Positions 44,684 through 54,392 of a stretch of 64,000 nucleotides of DNA are shown here, piece by piece. Origin of the DNA: Corynebacterium camporealensis. GTDB lineage: Bacteria; Actinomycetota; Actinomycetes; Mycobacteriales; Mycobacteriaceae. Made by a program: the position numbers and the translations under genes. Position 1 is the stretch's first letter. Every line of letters begins with the position of its first letter. Under the pieces are notes generated by a model. It saw nothing but the letters and a program-made list of their open reading frames with translations. It did no database searches and was not told the DNA's origin. Location of the stretch: the NCBI RefSeq assembly GCF_000980815.1, contig NZ_CP011311.1:658627-722626 (forward strand), read 5' to 3'.

Positions 44684-45503
44684 GGAGCCAGCCTTCCATT
44701 TCCTTTACTACCTGGGCATTACCAGCGAGGCACCACTCTACTCCACCAGCTTGCACCTTTTTGCCAATTCCGCCTGCAGATTCCACCAGGGCCTTGCCTG
44801 GTAGCCAATCCCAGTCCGGGACGCTGTGCTGCATCCAGGCGCCCAAGGTGCCATCGGCAACAGATGCTAAGTCAACAGAGCCAGCACCCAGCATGCGGAC
44901 GGTGGCAAAGTTTTGGGCCACAGACTTCCACGCAGCAGCGATATCAGCATTGACCATGCTGGTGGGGTGCAGGTAGGAGCTTAAGCTGATTTGGGAGGCG
45001 GGGGCATCGTTAAGCTTTTGCACCGGCTGACGGTCACGAGTGGTGGGGTTGTCCTTGCCGCCGAACCAGGTATAACCCATGGCAGGGCGGTGGACGGCGC
45101 CTAAGATGAGCTCGTTGTCATCGCGAAGTGCGAGTGCAGAGCACCAGTAATCCGAACCAGAGGTGAAGTTGTAGGTGCCATCGACCGGATCAATGACCCA
45201 GGTACGCCCGGTCTTCGACTCGCGGGAGGCACCTTCCTCGCCGAGCAGGCCATCCTCGCCGCGCAGGGCTTCGAGCACCGTGGCAACGAAGCGTTCGGCG
45301 GCACGATCGGCATCGGTGACGACATCCGATACGGAGGTCTTCTGATCGACGTTCAAGCCCTGCTCACGCATGCGCCAGGCCAATCGCCCTGCGTTATAGA
45401 CCAGCGCCTGGGCTAAGTGGGCGTCGTTATCGTCGGCGTGGGCGACCATGAAGGTCTTCGCGATCGCGTCGATCATCTCGTTCAAGCTCGGCTGTTGACT
45501 CAT
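44676..45503 (-). CDS. Inositol-monophosphatase-family protein
   Basis: 275 residues. Motifs [31 protein letters not shown] and [18 protein letters not shown] place it in the same superfamily as HisN, but divergent enough to have another substrate. Inositol-1-phosphate (inositol for phosphatidylinositol and mycothiol) is a candidate. The usual DGT motif is present; WDW replaces WDxA partly (DWDWLPG), so the third metal ligand is kept. Upstream gene of a two-gene operon with hisN. Confidence 0.82.
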   Translation of the reverse strand: MSQQPSLNEMIDAIAKTFMVAHADDNDAHLAQALVYNAGRLAWRMREQGLNVDQKTSVSDVVTDADRAAERFVATVLEALRGEDGLLGEEGASRESKTGRTWVIDPVDGTYNFTSGSDYWCSALALRDDNELILGAVHRPAMGYTWFGGKDNPTTRDRQPVQKLNDAPASQISLSSYLHPTSMVNADIAAAWKSVAQNFATVRMLGAGSVDLASVADGTLGAWMQHSVPDWDWLPGKALVESAGGIGKKVQAGGVEWCLAGNAQVVKEMEGWLRG

Positions 45504-45572
45504 GGGCTCAATTGTCGCCCTTAATGCGGCCGATCGCTAATTAAGGGTTTCTAAACGGTAGACTGGGAGCCT

Positions 45573-46676
45573 ATGCGCCCGGAAGTACAAGCACGTCTTA
45601 AGCAGCTAGAGACCACCTTCGACACCATTGAGAAGGTCATGGATCCTGAACAGCTGGCTGCCCAAGTACGCGAGCTCGAAGCCCAGGCCGGCGACCCGTC
45701 ACTGTGGGATGACCCGGCCCATGCGCAGAAAGTCACCTCGGCGTTGTCTGGTGCGCAGGCGAAGTTGCGCAAGCTGGAATCCCTGCGTGGCCGGTTGACT
45801 GACATCCCAGTGATGTATGAGCTGTCAGAAGAAGAGGGCGATACCGCGCTTGCCGATGAAGAACTCGACGACCTCGCCGAGACCATCGAGTCTTTGGAAG
45901 TCACCACGATGCTGTCTGGTGAGTACGACCAGCGCGAGGCCGTGATCAACATTCGCTCTGGTGCCGGCGGTGTCGATGCTGCCGACTGGGCGGAAATGCT
46001 TATGCGCATGTACACCCGCTGGGCGGAAAAGCATGGGCACCCAGTTGATGTCTATGACATCTCCTATGCCGAAGAAGCTGGCATTAAGTCTGCGACCTTC
46101 GTCGTGCACGGCGAATACATGTATGGCCAGCTGTCCGTCGAGCAGGGTGCACACCGCCTGGTGCGTCTATCGCCCTTTGATAACCAGGGCCGCCGCCAGA
46201 CTTCTTTTGCGGAGGTCGAAGTACTGCCGGTGGTGGAGCAGACCGACTCCATTGAGGTTCCGGACTCCGAGGTCCGCGTGGATGTCTACCGTTCCTCCGG
46301 TCCGGGTGGCCAGTCGGTGAATACGACCGACTCCGCTGTGCGTCTAACGCATATCCCGACCGGCATCGTGGTGACCTGCCAGAACGAAAAGTCCCAGATT
46401 CAGAACAAGGCCTCTGCCATGCGCGTGCTGCAGGCCAAGCTGTTGGAGCGCAAGCGTCAGGAAGAACGCGCCGAACTTGACGCTCTAGGTGCAGGCGGCA
46501 ATGCCTCTTGGGGTAATCAGATGCGTTCCTACGTGTTGCACCCGTACCAAATGGTCAAGGACTTACGCACCAACCACGAAGTCGGCGACCCCAGCAAGGT
46601 GCTCGACGGCGACCTCGATGACTTTCTCGAAGCCGGTATCCGCTGGCGCATGGCGCAGCAACAAGAATCGGAATAG
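45573..46676 (+). CDS. prfB: Peptide chain release factor 2
   Basis: 367 residues. Recognises UGA and UAA: SPF codon-reading motif ([17 protein letters not shown]) and the catalytic GGQ loop ([20 protein letters not shown]). The frame is continuous from the ATG, so the autoregulatory +1 frameshift found in many bacterial prfB genes is absent, as is usual in actinobacteria. TAGACT eight bases before the start suggests a leaderless or very short leader. Terminator at 46700. Repeat-word copy at 45848. Confidence 0.96.
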   Translation: MRPEVQARLKQLETTFDTIEKVMDPEQLAAQVRELEAQAGDPSLWDDPAHAQKVTSALSGAQAKLRKLESLRGRLTDIPVMYELSEEEGDTALADEELDDLAETIESLEVTTMLSGEYDQREAVINIRSGAGGVDAADWAEMLMRMYTRWAEKHGHPVDVYDISYAEEAGIKSATFVVHGEYMYGQLSVEQGAHRLVRLSPFDNQGRRQTSFAEVEVLPVVEQTDSIEVPDSEVRVDVYRSSGPGGQSVNTTDSAVRLTHIPTGIVVTCQNEKSQIQNKASAMRVLQAKLLERKRQEERAELDALGAGGNASWGNQMRSYVLHPYQMVKDLRTNHEVGDPSKVLDGDLDDFLEAGIRWRMAQQQESE

Positions 46677-46699
46677 CCAAGAAACGAAATAGCACAAGA

Positions 46700-46727
46700 A
46701 AAAGACCCAGCGGGTGCTGGGTCTTTA
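46700..46727. terminator. Terminator between prfB and the AbgT gene
   Basis: AAAGACCCAGC pairs with GCTGGGTCTTT across GGGT; A residues precede and T residues follow, so it can act for both convergent genes. Confidence 0.88.
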
Positions 46728-46742
46728 ACTGTTTTCGGCTGT

Positions 46743-48401
46743 TTAGGAGGCCGGGTAATCCATTGGGGAACCTGGGCCCAGCGGAATGCCGATGAGGTAC
46801 CAGATTGCGAAGAAGATGAACCAGCCGACCAGCATGCTGATGGAGTACGGCAGAGCCAGGGACATCAGCGTACCGACGCCCGCGCGCTTGTAGTAACGCT
46901 GCAGGAAGGTCAGTGCCAGTGCGAAGTACGGCGACATCGGGGTGATGATGTTTGTCGGGGAGTCACCGATACGGAACAGCATCTGGGAAACCTCCGGGGA
47001 GGTGCCCACGTACATCATCATCGGGACGATGACCGGAGCCATCAGTGCCCACTGTGCAGAACCAGAGGTGATGAACAGGTTCAGCAGGGCCACCATGAGT
47101 ACCAGGCCGGCGAACATCAGCAGCGGCGGCAGATCCCATGCCTGCAGGAGCTCAGAGCCCTTAATTGCGGTCCAGACACCCAGGTTCGACCACTCGAACC
47201 ATGCCAGGAACTGCGCGACGGCGAAGAAGAGCACCAGCATCGGCACCAGGGTCTTAATGCCCTTGGCCATGAAGTCCGGGACATCGGCAGCTTCAGTAAT
47301 GGTGTTGGCAACCACGCCGTAGACAATGCCCACGGTCAAAAAGGCCAGCGCAATCGGGACTGCAATGGCGGTAATCAGCGGCGATTCCATGAACTCGCCA
47401 TCTGGACCAGACAGCGGGGAAGCCGGGATAAACAGCAAAGCGAAGAAGCCAGCCAGGAAGATGAGCAGGGCGATGCCGGAAGCGGTCAGAGCCTTGACTT
47501 CATAAGGCTTGAGCTTCATTGCTTCTTCATCGTCGGCGAAGTCGTAGTCGCTTTCCTCAGCGGCCGTAGCAGAACCCTTCGGAGCGTCCTCAACTTCTTC
47601 GTTGTTGCCACCCTGGGCATTGGAGAAGGAGACTTCTTCGTAGTTGATCTTGTCGTGGTCAACCAGTTCCTGGGCCTTGTCCTTGATGAAGAACTCAGTC
47701 ACTGCGGTAATGATCAGCGACAGCACAATGGCGGAAGGAATAACGAAGAAGATGTTCGCCAGCGGGGAAACTTCGTAGTTTTCATCGACCATCTGTGCCG
47801 CCGGGGTCGAAATGCCAGCCAGCAGCAGGTCGGTGATGTTCAGAATCAGCGAGGCGTTAAAGCCTGCTGACGATGCCGCAAAGGCCACCATCGCACCCAC
47901 GATGGGGGAGCGGCCCACAGCGTGGAAGGCCATAGCACCCAGTGGGATGAGGATGACGTAAATAGCATCGGATGCCACAGAGCCAGTCACACCGGCCAGT
48001 GCTACCACGAAGGTCAGCATGCCTGGCTTCACGCGGGCCACCATGGCGCGCACCAGGGCAGACAGCAGTCCAGACTGCTCAGCCACGGCCACACCCAGCA
48101 TCACTGCGAGGATGACACCGAGTGGTGGGAAGGAGGTGAAGTTTTCTACCGCGTCAGTGACCATGCGGGAGATGTTCTCACCAGTAAGCAGGGACTCCAC
48201 GTACACCGGCTCGCCGGTCTCGGGGTCTTCTGCCTGCATTCCGACCATCGAGCCAATCCAGGAGCTAATAGCTACGAGGCCGGCCAAGATAACGAAGAGC
48301 CAGAATGGATCTGGCAACTTGTTACCAATTTTCTCAATTGTTCCGAGGAATCCGCCCGGGGATTCCTGCCGGGTTTCCTTTTCAGTGGTGGTATCATTCA
48401 T
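46743..48401 (-). CDS. AbgT family transporter, copy A
   Basis: 552 residues, about 11-13 membrane helices. The AbgT family imports p-aminobenzoyl-glutamate or exports antifolates. Family blocks: IGNKLPDPFWLFVILAGLVAI, FTSFPPLGVILAVMLGVAVAEQSGLLSALVRAM, SSAGFNASLIL, and IGDSPTNIITPMSPYFALAL near the end. A charged loop of about 60 residues (KINYEEVSF...EEAMKLKPYE) divides the halves. It stands alone, divergent from ftsE; no hydrolase gene accompanies it. Confidence 0.88.
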   Translation of the reverse strand: MNDTTTEKETRQESPGGFLGTIEKIGNKLPDPFWLFVILAGLVAISSWIGSMVGMQAEDPETGEPVYVESLLTGENISRMVTDAVENFTSFPPLGVILAVMLGVAVAEQSGLLSALVRAMVARVKPGMLTFVVALAGVTGSVASDAIYVILIPLGAMAFHAVGRSPIVGAMVAFAASSAGFNASLILNITDLLLAGISTPAAQMVDENYEVSPLANIFFVIPSAIVLSLIITAVTEFFIKDKAQELVDHDKINYEEVSFSNAQGGNNEEVEDAPKGSATAAEESDYDFADDEEAMKLKPYEVKALTASGIALLIFLAGFFALLFIPASPLSGPDGEFMESPLITAIAVPIALAFLTVGIVYGVVANTITEAADVPDFMAKGIKTLVPMLVLFFAVAQFLAWFEWSNLGVWTAIKGSELLQAWDLPPLLMFAGLVLMVALLNLFITSGSAQWALMAPVIVPMMMYVGTSPEVSQMLFRIGDSPTNIITPMSPYFALALTFLQRYYKRAGVGTLMSLALPYSISMLVGWFIFFAIWYLIGIPLGPGSPMDYPAS

Positions 48402-48549
48402 AGGTCACGGCGCTTTCTTGTTGTTCTCGTCGGGCCTTTAAACACGAAAGTGTTTCGTATCACTGTACGACGTGAAATCTGATTTGGCAGCTTTACCCCT
48501 TTATTGGGAGGGGTTTCTAGGTGTTGCAGATGTTGCTACAGTTAAGCAA

Positions 48550-49239
48550 GTGATCACCTTCGATAAAGTAACCAAGGTCTATGAGGCCTCAGCGCGCCCA
48601 GCGCTGGATGAGGTGTCTTTCCAGATCGAAGACGGCGAATTCGTCTTCCTCATCGGTCCTTCCGGTTCTGGTAAGTCCACCTTCTTGCAGCTCATGGTGC
48701 GCGAGACCAATGTCACGAGCGGTGACATCCACTTTGACCGCTTCCACGTCAACCAGCTCAAGGGCAAGGAAATCAACCGTCTGCGCCAGTCCCTGGGTTA
48801 TGTATTCCAGGACTTCCGCTTATTGCCGAAGTTGAATGTCTACCAAAACGTGGCTTTTGCCCTTGAGGTCATCGGCAAGAAGAAATCTCGCATCGATAAG
48901 GCAGTGCCTGAGGTGTTGGAAATGGTGGGTTTGGGTTCCAAGCAGTACCGCCTGCCCCATGAGCTTTCCGGTGGTGAGCAGCAGCGCGTGGCCATTGCCC
49001 GTGCCTTTGTGAACCGTCCGAAGCTATTGCTTGCCGATGAGCCAACCGGCAACCTGGATCCTGCCACCGCGGCTGAAATCATGTCGTTGCTGGCGCGTAT
49101 CAACCGCCGCGGCACCACCGTGGTGATGTCGACGCACAATGCGCGTGCGGTTAACGAAGCGCGTCAGCGCGTTATCGAGCTGCAAAATGGCAAGCTGGTG
49201 CGCGATGAAGCCAACGCGGTCTACGGGGAGGCGCTGTAA
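48550..49239 (+). CDS. ftsE: Cell-division ABC ATPase FtsE
   Basis: 229 residues from GTG 48550, the standard FtsE length and start ([14 protein letters not shown]). Walker [10 protein letters not shown], signature [14 protein letters not shown], Walker [14 protein letters not shown]-loop STHNARAV. It powers FtsX to activate peptidoglycan hydrolases at the septum. TACAGT at 48537-48542 lies eight bases before the GTG without a Shine-Dalgarno site, so the mRNA is probably leaderless; the longer frame from 48472 is rejected. Repeat-word copy at 49029, inside Walker B. Confidence 0.95.
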   Translation: MITFDKVTKVYEASARPALDEVSFQIEDGEFVFLIGPSGSGKSTFLQLMVRETNVTSGDIHFDRFHVNQLKGKEINRLRQSLGYVFQDFRLLPKLNVYQNVAFALEVIGKKKSRIDKAVPEVLEMVGLGSKQYRLPHELSGGEQQRVAIARAFVNRPKLLLADEPTGNLDPATAAEIMSLLARINRRGTTVVMSTHNARAVNEARQRVIELQNGKLVRDEANAVYGEAL

Positions 49240-50142
49240 ATGCAATTGGGATTTGTTTTCCGCGAAGCCTTCAAAGGCTTAGGCCGTAACCTCACCATGA
49301 CCATTGCCTTGATTATCACCACGGCCATCTCGGTCGGCCTGGTGGTCGCGGGCATCTTGGTGACCAACATGACCAACGACACCAAAGAGATTTATCTCGA
49401 GCGCGTCGAGGTCATGGTGCAGTTCAACGATGAGGTCTCCGATACTGATCAAGACTGCAGCACCGCACCGTGTCGCGATCTGAAGGAACAGCTCGAAGCC
49501 GACGACAACGTCGAGCACGTCGAGTTCCGCTCCCGCGAGCAGTCTTATGAGCGTTTCTCGGAAATCTTCCGCGATACCGATCCAGTCCTGGTGGAGGAGA
49601 CTTCCCCGGATGCACTGCAGGCTGCCCTGCACGTGCGCCTGACTGACCCGACCCAGACCGATGCTATCGATGCCGTGCGTGACCTCCCGCAGGTCGACAC
49701 TGTCGTTGACCAGGTCGAAGAAGTCCGCGATGCCACCAGCAACTTGGATTCCATCCGCAATGCCACCTTCTTGTTGGCTGCGGTGATGAGCATTGCCGCC
49801 ATCTTCCTGATTGCCAACATGGTGCAAATCGCAGCGTTTAACCGCTCGCGTGAGATGTCGATTATGCGCATCGTCGGCGCTTCGCGCTGGATTACTCAGG
49901 CACCATTCGTGCTCGAGGCAGTCCTGGGCACCTTCATCGGCGTCATCCTGGCCGGTGTCGGCGTCTTCGTGGGCAAGAAGTTCGTCCTCGACCCCGCACT
50001 GTCTGGCCTGTATGACTCGCAGCTCATCGCCCCGATTAAGACCGGCGATATCTGGATTGCCCTGCCACTGACCGGCCTGGTGGCCATCCTCTTTGCCGGC
50101 CTGGCTGCGCAGGTGACCATGCGTGCGTATGTGCGCAAGTAA
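49240..50142 (+). CDS. ftsX: Cell-division membrane protein FtsX
   Basis: 300 residues, four membrane helices ([24 protein letters not shown] near the N-terminus; three after residue 175). The extracellular loop between helices 1 and 2 (about 50-170) contains a cysteine pair (DCSTAPC) typical of actinobacterial FtsX and contacts a peptidoglycan hydrolase partner. The block [27 protein letters not shown] is the FtsX/permease signature. ATG follows the ftsE stop without gap. Confidence 0.95.
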   Translation: MQLGFVFREAFKGLGRNLTMTIALIITTAISVGLVVAGILVTNMTNDTKEIYLERVEVMVQFNDEVSDTDQDCSTAPCRDLKEQLEADDNVEHVEFRSREQSYERFSEIFRDTDPVLVEETSPDALQAALHVRLTDPTQTDAIDAVRDLPQVDTVVDQVEEVRDATSNLDSIRNATFLLAAVMSIAAIFLIANMVQIAAFNRSREMSIMRIVGASRWITQAPFVLEAVLGTFIGVILAGVGVFVGKKFVLDPALSGLYDSQLIAPIKTGDIWIALPLTGLVAILFAGLAAQVTMRAYVRK

Positions 50143-50159
50143 GTTACACTGAAGGGGTT

Positions 50160-50663
50160 ATGGCAAAAAAGGGTAAGAAGAAGGGGAAGCCAGCGGACGG
50201 CACAGCCACGCTGGCTACCAACCAGCGCGCCCGGCACGACTATAAGATTCTCGACACCTACGAGTGCGGAATCGTACTGCTGGGCACCGAAATCAAGTCG
50301 CTGCGCGAGGGCAAGATCTCGCTTAACGACGCCTTCGCGACCATCGACAAAGGCGAGGTCTACCTGCGCAACCTCCACATCCCGGAGTACTCCATGGGCT
50401 CGTGGACGAACCATAGCCCCAAGCGCACCCGTAAGCTGCTGCTGCACCGTCGCGAGATCGATAAGCTCATCGGCCAAGTCCGCAACGGCAACAAGACCTT
50501 GATTCCACTGAAGGTGTACCTGAAAAACGGCTACGCCAAACTGGAACTCGGCCTGGCCCAAGGTAAGCAGGACTACGACAAGCGCGAAGACATCAAACGC
50601 CGCGACCAAGACCGCGAAATCTCTCGTGAACTCGGCCGTCGCGTGAAGGGCATCAACGTCTAA
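50160..50663 (+). CDS. smpB: SsrA-binding protein SmpB
   Basis: 167 residues. Required for trans-translation; binds tmRNA and the stalled ribosome. Conserved blocks: [33 protein letters not shown], the [11 protein letters not shown] region, [15 protein letters not shown], and a basic tail after [20 protein letters not shown] Lys-rich N-terminal extension (AKKGKKKGK) precedes the core. AAGGGG lies just before the ATG. The tmRNA gene follows 418 bases on. Confidence 0.96.
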   Translation: MAKKGKKKGKPADGTATLATNQRARHDYKILDTYECGIVLLGTEIKSLREGKISLNDAFATIDKGEVYLRNLHIPEYSMGSWTNHSPKRTRKLLLHRREIDKLIGQVRNGNKTLIPLKVYLKNGYAKLELGLAQGKQDYDKREDIKRRDQDREISRELGRRVKGINV

Positions 50664-50665
50664 CA

Positions 50666-51016
50666 ATGATCACTACCGCCAAGGTCCACGATGTAGTCAC
50701 AGGGGAGACTGCTATTCGTGGCACGGCGGTGTTAGTAGATCGGCTGTGGCCGCGGGGCATCGCAAAGCGGGACCTGCCTTACGATGAATGGTTCAAATCC
50801 TTCGCGCCTTCCCCGGAACTGCGCAAGTGGTGGAATCACGACCCGGAGCGTTTCGACGAATTTTCCCGCCGCTATCGCGCGGAACTCGATGCCAACCAGA
50901 CAACCGAGCTGCGCCAACTCCGTGAGCTCGCCCAAGAGGATCTCACCTTGTTATTTGCGGCCAAAGACCGCGACTGCAATCACGCGATCGTGCTTGCTCA
51001 GTGGCTTGGGGAATAA
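50666..51016 (+). CDS. DUF488 family protein
   Basis: 116 residues. Typical blocks VLVDRLWPRGIAKRDLPYDEWFKSFAPSPELRKWW and FSRRYRAEL, ending LTLLFAAKDRDCNHAIVLAQWL. Function unknown; often a passenger in operons. It starts two bases after the smpB stop, so it is co-transcribed with ftsE-ftsX-smpB. Confidence 0.88.
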   Translation: MITTAKVHDVVTGETAIRGTAVLVDRLWPRGIAKRDLPYDEWFKSFAPSPELRKWWNHDPERFDEFSRRYRAELDANQTTELRQLRELAQEDLTLLFAAKDRDCNHAIVLAQWLGE

Positions 51017-51080
51017 CTACGTATCCGGTAGGGTTGTATGAACCGTAGGAAGGAAACGCTACCCGTCCTACACGGTGTAT

Positions 51081-51458
51081 GGGGTTGATTTGGTTTCGAC
51101 TTCGTACGCTGCGCCAGGGGAAGCGTGCCGGTGCAGGCTAGAGACCACCGTTAAGCGTCGTAGCAACCAATAAACGCAGAGAAGAACTCTCAGCGTGACT
51201 ACGCCCTCGCTGCCTAATTACAGCGACGCGTGTCTGTCAGCCTAGGTTTGGTTCCTGACCTAGATCCTGGCATCGACTAGGGAACTTGCCATCCGGCCGC
51301 GCCGTCAGGGCCGGATGGGACTCTTACTGGCGGCTGGGCCCATCATCCGGAACGTGTTCGCCCGATCCGGAGGGCCGAGTAGAGATTCCGCGCGAACTGC
51401 GCACGGAGAAGCCCTGGCAAGGTGACGAAGGACCCGGGTTCAATTCCCGGCAACTCCA
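51081..51458 (+). ncRNA. ssrA: Transfer-messenger RNA (ssrA)
   Basis: The 5' end GGGGTTGATTTGGTTTCGAC pairs with the 3' CAACTCC as an alanyl tRNA-like acceptor; GGTTCAATTCCCGG forms the T arm. The tag frame starts at GCA 51176 and ends at TAA 51215-51217, encoding AEKNSQRDYALAA, a corynebacterial-type degradation tag ending ALAA. CCA is not encoded (the gene continues CTG after the discriminator A) and must be added. Pseudoknot-forming repeats such as CATCCGG/CCGGATG lie in 51290-51320. Confidence 0.96.
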
Positions 51459-51462
51459 CTGC

Positions 51463-51498
51463 AGCCCCTCACTTGTTTAAGCAGGTGAGGGGCTATTT
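51463..51498 (+). terminator. Terminator after ssrA
   Basis: AGCCCCTCAC pairs with GTGAGGGGCT across TTGTTTAAGCAG, followed by ATTTTC. Confidence 0.9.
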
Positions 51499-51521
51499 TC
51501 TTGGATAATCAAGCTGCAGTG

Positions 51522-52682
51522 TTAGTCACGAGCCCACGAGGGCAGGCGTTCTCCTTGGTCGAATGGTGCGCGGACGGTGATTTGGCCGTTGGAGTCGATG
51601 AGCGTGATGTGCTTGGCGCTGCCGCGGTCGTGAGCGGTGACCTCGGCATCGAAGTCGACGATGGCGTTGAGTAGATTCGCGCAGGATGGAATCGTCGCGT
51701 TGTTTAGTACGACGCAGTTGCGCAGGGTGGCACCTTCTTCGACGGTCACGCATGGGCCAATAACGGAATTGATGACTTCACCGCGAACGTTAGCGCCGGG
51801 GGCGATGAGCGAGTTGTCAATGGTGGCACTCTCGTGGATCTTTGCTGGTAGAAGCTGCGGCTGGGCAGACCAGATAGGCCACTTTTCATCGTCCAAGCGG
51901 ATGCCTTCACCAGCCAAGATTTCCATATGAGCTGCCCAGTAAGACTGCACGGTGCCTAAGTCCAGCCAGTAACCGTTGTGCTTGTGCTGTGCGACGCGGT
52001 GGTTTTCCACGAAGTAGGGAATCAGATCATCGCCGTAGTCCGCGAGCTCATCTTTCTCGGCAAGCTCGCGCAATGCGTCGACCAGTTTCTTGGTCTTGAA
52101 TAAGAAGATTTCACAACCGACAGTGTTGGAAATCGGCTCTTCTGGCTTGTACTGGAAATCGGTGACGATTTGGTCTTCCGCCTTCACGACGGAGTAACGG
52201 CTTGGGTCTTCGTTGATGTCGGTGGTGACCATGGTGAGGTCTGCTTCCAGCGTCTGGTGAGTATCGAGGACATCTAGGTAGTTGACCAGGTAAAGGTGGT
52301 CGGCGGAAAGGACCAGAACGAGGTCAGGGTCGTGCTTTTCGATTTCCTGAATCTGGGAGTGCAGCGTCGACGTATTGCCGGCACTAAAGCCTTCGCCTTC
52401 TTTACCTTCAAACGGAAACGCCAGTTGGAGACCACCGTAGGAACGGTCCAGGTCCCACGCGCGACCACCCTTGATGTGGTCGTTGATGGAATTCGGCAGG
52501 TACTGCAGCGCCATAATCACATCGGTGGTGTAGGAATGCGCCAGATTCGACAAGGAAATATCAATCAGGCGGTACGTTCCAGCGATGGGAAGAGCAGGCT
52601 TTGCCCGGTGGTCTGTCAGCGACTCCAGGCGTGAACCTTTGCCACCGGCCAAAATGATCGCGAGCACCTTAGGAAGTTTCAT
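51522..52682 (-). CDS. GlgC-like sugar-phosphate nucleotidyltransferase
   Basis: 386 residues. Nucleotidyltransferase start LAIILAGGKGSRLESLTDHRAKPALPIAGTYRLIDI, SADHLYLVNYLDVL, and a C-terminal left-handed beta-helix (ATIDNSLIAPGANVRGEVINSVIGPCVTVEEGATLRNC). This is ADP-glucose pyrophosphorylase architecture, but the middle (GRAWDLDRSYGGLQLAFPFEGKEGEGFSAGNTSTL) differs from the usual corynebacterial GlgC, so it may be a paralogue with other substrate. ATG 52682 is preferred to the TTG two codons upstream; TATTGT before it suggests a leaderless mRNA. No glycogen genes lie nearby. Confidence 0.8.
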   Translation of the reverse strand: MKLPKVLAIILAGGKGSRLESLTDHRAKPALPIAGTYRLIDISLSNLAHSYTTDVIMALQYLPNSINDHIKGGRAWDLDRSYGGLQLAFPFEGKEGEGFSAGNTSTLHSQIQEIEKHDPDLVLVLSADHLYLVNYLDVLDTHQTLEADLTMVTTDINEDPSRYSVVKAEDQIVTDFQYKPEEPISNTVGCEIFLFKTKKLVDALRELAEKDELADYGDDLIPYFVENHRVAQHKHNGYWLDLGTVQSYWAAHMEILAGEGIRLDDEKWPIWSAQPQLLPAKIHESATIDNSLIAPGANVRGEVINSVIGPCVTVEEGATLRNCVVLNNATIPSCANLLNAIVDFDAEVTAHDRGSAKHITLIDSNGQITVRAPFDQGERLPSWARD

Positions 52683-52721
52683 TTCCAATACAATACCGGA
52701 GAATGTGGCCTCCCAAGTGAA

Positions 52722-53108
52722 TTACTTTTGGGCTTGGGGGACTACGCCGCATGTCGTGTCGCCGCCCGTCAATGCGTGGCGGTTGCGGGCAACGAGCCTG
52801 TAGATGCCTTCAATAGGGACGCGGAATGGAAAGAAGGAAAGCAGCTTCGCGGCTACTTTTCCGCCCCGGCCCCAACTGGATAGGAGACCTGTCACGGCAC
52901 GACCACCGCCATAGGTTGTGAAGCTGTGCGCGCTCGGCACGATGAGATAGACCCGTTGGTCGGCGTCTTCTTGAGTGAGGCCAAAGTCGGAAAGGTTAAC
53001 CTCCCGGGAAGCAGTGAATTCAACCTTCGGGAACAGCTTTCGAAATCTCTTCACCGCTGCAGTACAAAAACCACAATCGGCGTCGTAGATAAAGAGCATG
53101 GTGTGCAT
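52722..53108 (-). CDS. DCC1-like thiol-disulfide oxidoreductase family (DUF393)
   Basis: 128 residues. Begins with the family motif FIYDADCGFCTAAVKRFRK (DxDCxxC, thioredoxin-like active site) and continues RVYLIVPSAHSFTTYGGGRAVTGLL, LLSFFPFRVPIEGIYRLVARNR. Physiological partner unknown. TAGAAT overlaps the first ATG, so a leaderless mRNA may begin at the ATG three codons later (53099). Divergent from the acetyltransferase gene by 35 bases. Confidence 0.85.
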   Translation of the reverse strand: MHTMLFIYDADCGFCTAAVKRFRKLFPKVEFTASREVNLSDFGLTQEDADQRVYLIVPSAHSFTTYGGGRAVTGLLSSWGRGGKVAAKLLSFFPFRVPIEGIYRLVARNRHALTGGDTTCGVVPQAQK

Positions 53109-53143
53109 TCTACCTGTGGACCCTCGTTAATTACGCTGGGAGA

Positions 53144-53653
53144 ATGACTGCTTTGAGTATTCACCGTGCCGGAGTCGAGGACGCTGAAGCCCTCGTGGCG
53201 CTATCGAAAGAGACCTTCACAGAAACCTTCGGGCACCTCTACGCGCCAGAAGATCTGGCTAGCTTCCTTGAAAGCGCTTATGACTTAGGTAAACACAAAC
53301 GCCTGCTTGCCGATGCCGATTATGCGGTGTGGCTGTTGGAGTTGGGAGATAACACGGTTGGCTATGTACTCGCAGGACCGTGCAGCCTGCCGTATGAAAA
53401 AGTCCAGGAAACGGATGGGGAAATCAAACGCCTCTATATTCTGTCTGATTACCAGGCTGGTGGTTACGGCGCGCGCTTGATGAACACCGCCCTGGGGTGG
53501 CTCGGAGAGAAAACCATTTGGCTAGGTGTGTGGTCAGAAAACTACGGTGCACAGCGCTTCTATAACAGGTACGGCTTTAACAAGGTCGGTGAGTACTACT
53601 TCGAGGTCGGCGAACACCGCGACCTGGAATTCATTTTCCGCAAGGACTCGTAG
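53144..53653 (+). CDS. GNAT family N-acetyltransferase
   Basis: 169 residues. Standard GNAT layout: N-terminal AGVEDAEALVALSKETFTETFGHLY, central strand NTVGYVLAGPCSLP, acetyl-CoA loop LYILSDYQAGGYGARLMNTALGWLG (Q/RxxGxG/A), and C-terminal LGVWSENYGAQRFYNRYGFNKVGEYYFEVG. The acceptor is unknown; resemblance to spermidine-type acetyltransferases is slight. GGGAG precedes the ATG. Repeat-word copy at 53305. The 119 bases after it show nothing recognisable. Confidence 0.9.
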   Translation: MTALSIHRAGVEDAEALVALSKETFTETFGHLYAPEDLASFLESAYDLGKHKRLLADADYAVWLLELGDNTVGYVLAGPCSLPYEKVQETDGEIKRLYILSDYQAGGYGARLMNTALGWLGEKTIWLGVWSENYGAQRFYNRYGFNKVGEYYFEVGEHRDLEFIFRKDS

Positions 53654-53772
53654 TACTCAACCATCGACACTTTAGCCGGGGATTAAGTCGCGATCTGGGT
53701 TGTTGGCTGATCACTACCAAGCGACCCGAACCGAAATGGCACTGGTTTTGAGGACAGTATTCCGGCAGGTGG

Positions 53773-54147
53773 TTAGAAGTTGTTGAGAACTGCGTGGGCG
53801 ATCAGCGTGTCGATGCGGCGCACATCGCACTTAGGGCCGATCTTAATTTTGATGTCTCCTGCTCTAGTCCATAGTTCGATTTCTGCGTTGGCGTCGAGTA
53901 GGGATCCTGCGCTCTCGGATGACCACATGTTGATTGCCGAATAGGGCAAGGAATAGATTTCTACTTTCTTGCCCCGAATGCCTTGCGCGTCACGCACAAT
54001 TAAGCGTTTGGTGGTGAAAATAGCTGAGTCACGAAATGTTTTGAAAGCGCACACTGCCTGTTCGCCTTGTACGAGCAGTTCTGTTACGTCTTGCGGGATG
54101 GGCACTTCCTCAAAGAATGTCCAATCTGCAACCTTACTAGCTTCCAT
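53773..54147 (-). CDS. Bacterial PH domain protein (bPH_1 type)
   Basis: 124 residues forming one pleckstrin-homology-like domain: LLVQGEQAVCAFKTFRDSAIFTTKRLIVRDAQG, then KKVEIYSLPYSAINMWSSESAG and ending DVRRIDTLIAHAVLNNF. Found widely as single-domain proteins of unknown role. Single gene, AT-richer than its neighbours. Confidence 0.85.
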   Translation of the reverse strand: MEASKVADWTFFEEVPIPQDVTELLVQGEQAVCAFKTFRDSAIFTTKRLIVRDAQGIRGKKVEIYSLPYSAINMWSSESAGSLLDANAEIELWTRAGDIKIKIGPKCDVRRIDTLIAHAVLNNF

Positions 54148-54221
54148 GCCTATTCCTTTGCTTCAGCCTTGCGCACTCAATTGGCGCGATAAGTGATATT
54201 ACCTGGAGAGAGGGGCGGCTC

Positions 54222-54308
54222 ATGGTGGATTCATCGTTTGGTTTGGAGGGGGAGCGTGAGTTTAAACACGCTATGACCGAGACCAACCGTGAGATGGGAA
54301 GCGGATAG
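54222..54308 (+). CDS. Possible small protein, 28 residues
   Basis: ATG 54222 to TAG 54306-54308; AGAGAGGGGCGG lies upstream as a possible ribosome-binding region. The product is acidic and polar (starts MVDSSFGLEGEREFKHAM), with no membrane segment and no family recognised. It may be a chance frame in the 245-base gap 54148-54392, which otherwise holds only the terminator at 54349. Confidence 0.2.
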   Translation: MVDSSFGLEGEREFKHAMTETNREMGSG

Positions 54309-54348
54309 GTGCTGCGATGATTTAAGGAGCATCGTCAAGCAATGCATG

Positions 54349-54375
54349 AAAAAGGCCCTGGCAGGTGCCAGGGCC
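54349..54375 (-). terminator. Terminator after the amino-acid permease
   Basis: GGCCCTGGCA pairs with TGCCAGGGCC; on the minus strand it is followed by a TTTTT run. It lies 18 bases past the permease stop. Confidence 0.88.
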
Positions 54376-54392
54376 GGTGGGGGAAGTGGAGG

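Noticed and set aside
45573..45700. Programmed frameshift in prfB
   Set aside because: The frame is uninterrupted from the ATG through the N-terminal domain, with no early in-frame UGA.
51286..51480. A 64-codon frame within the tmRNA gene
   Set aside because: It lies in the structured 3' half of ssrA and runs into its terminator.
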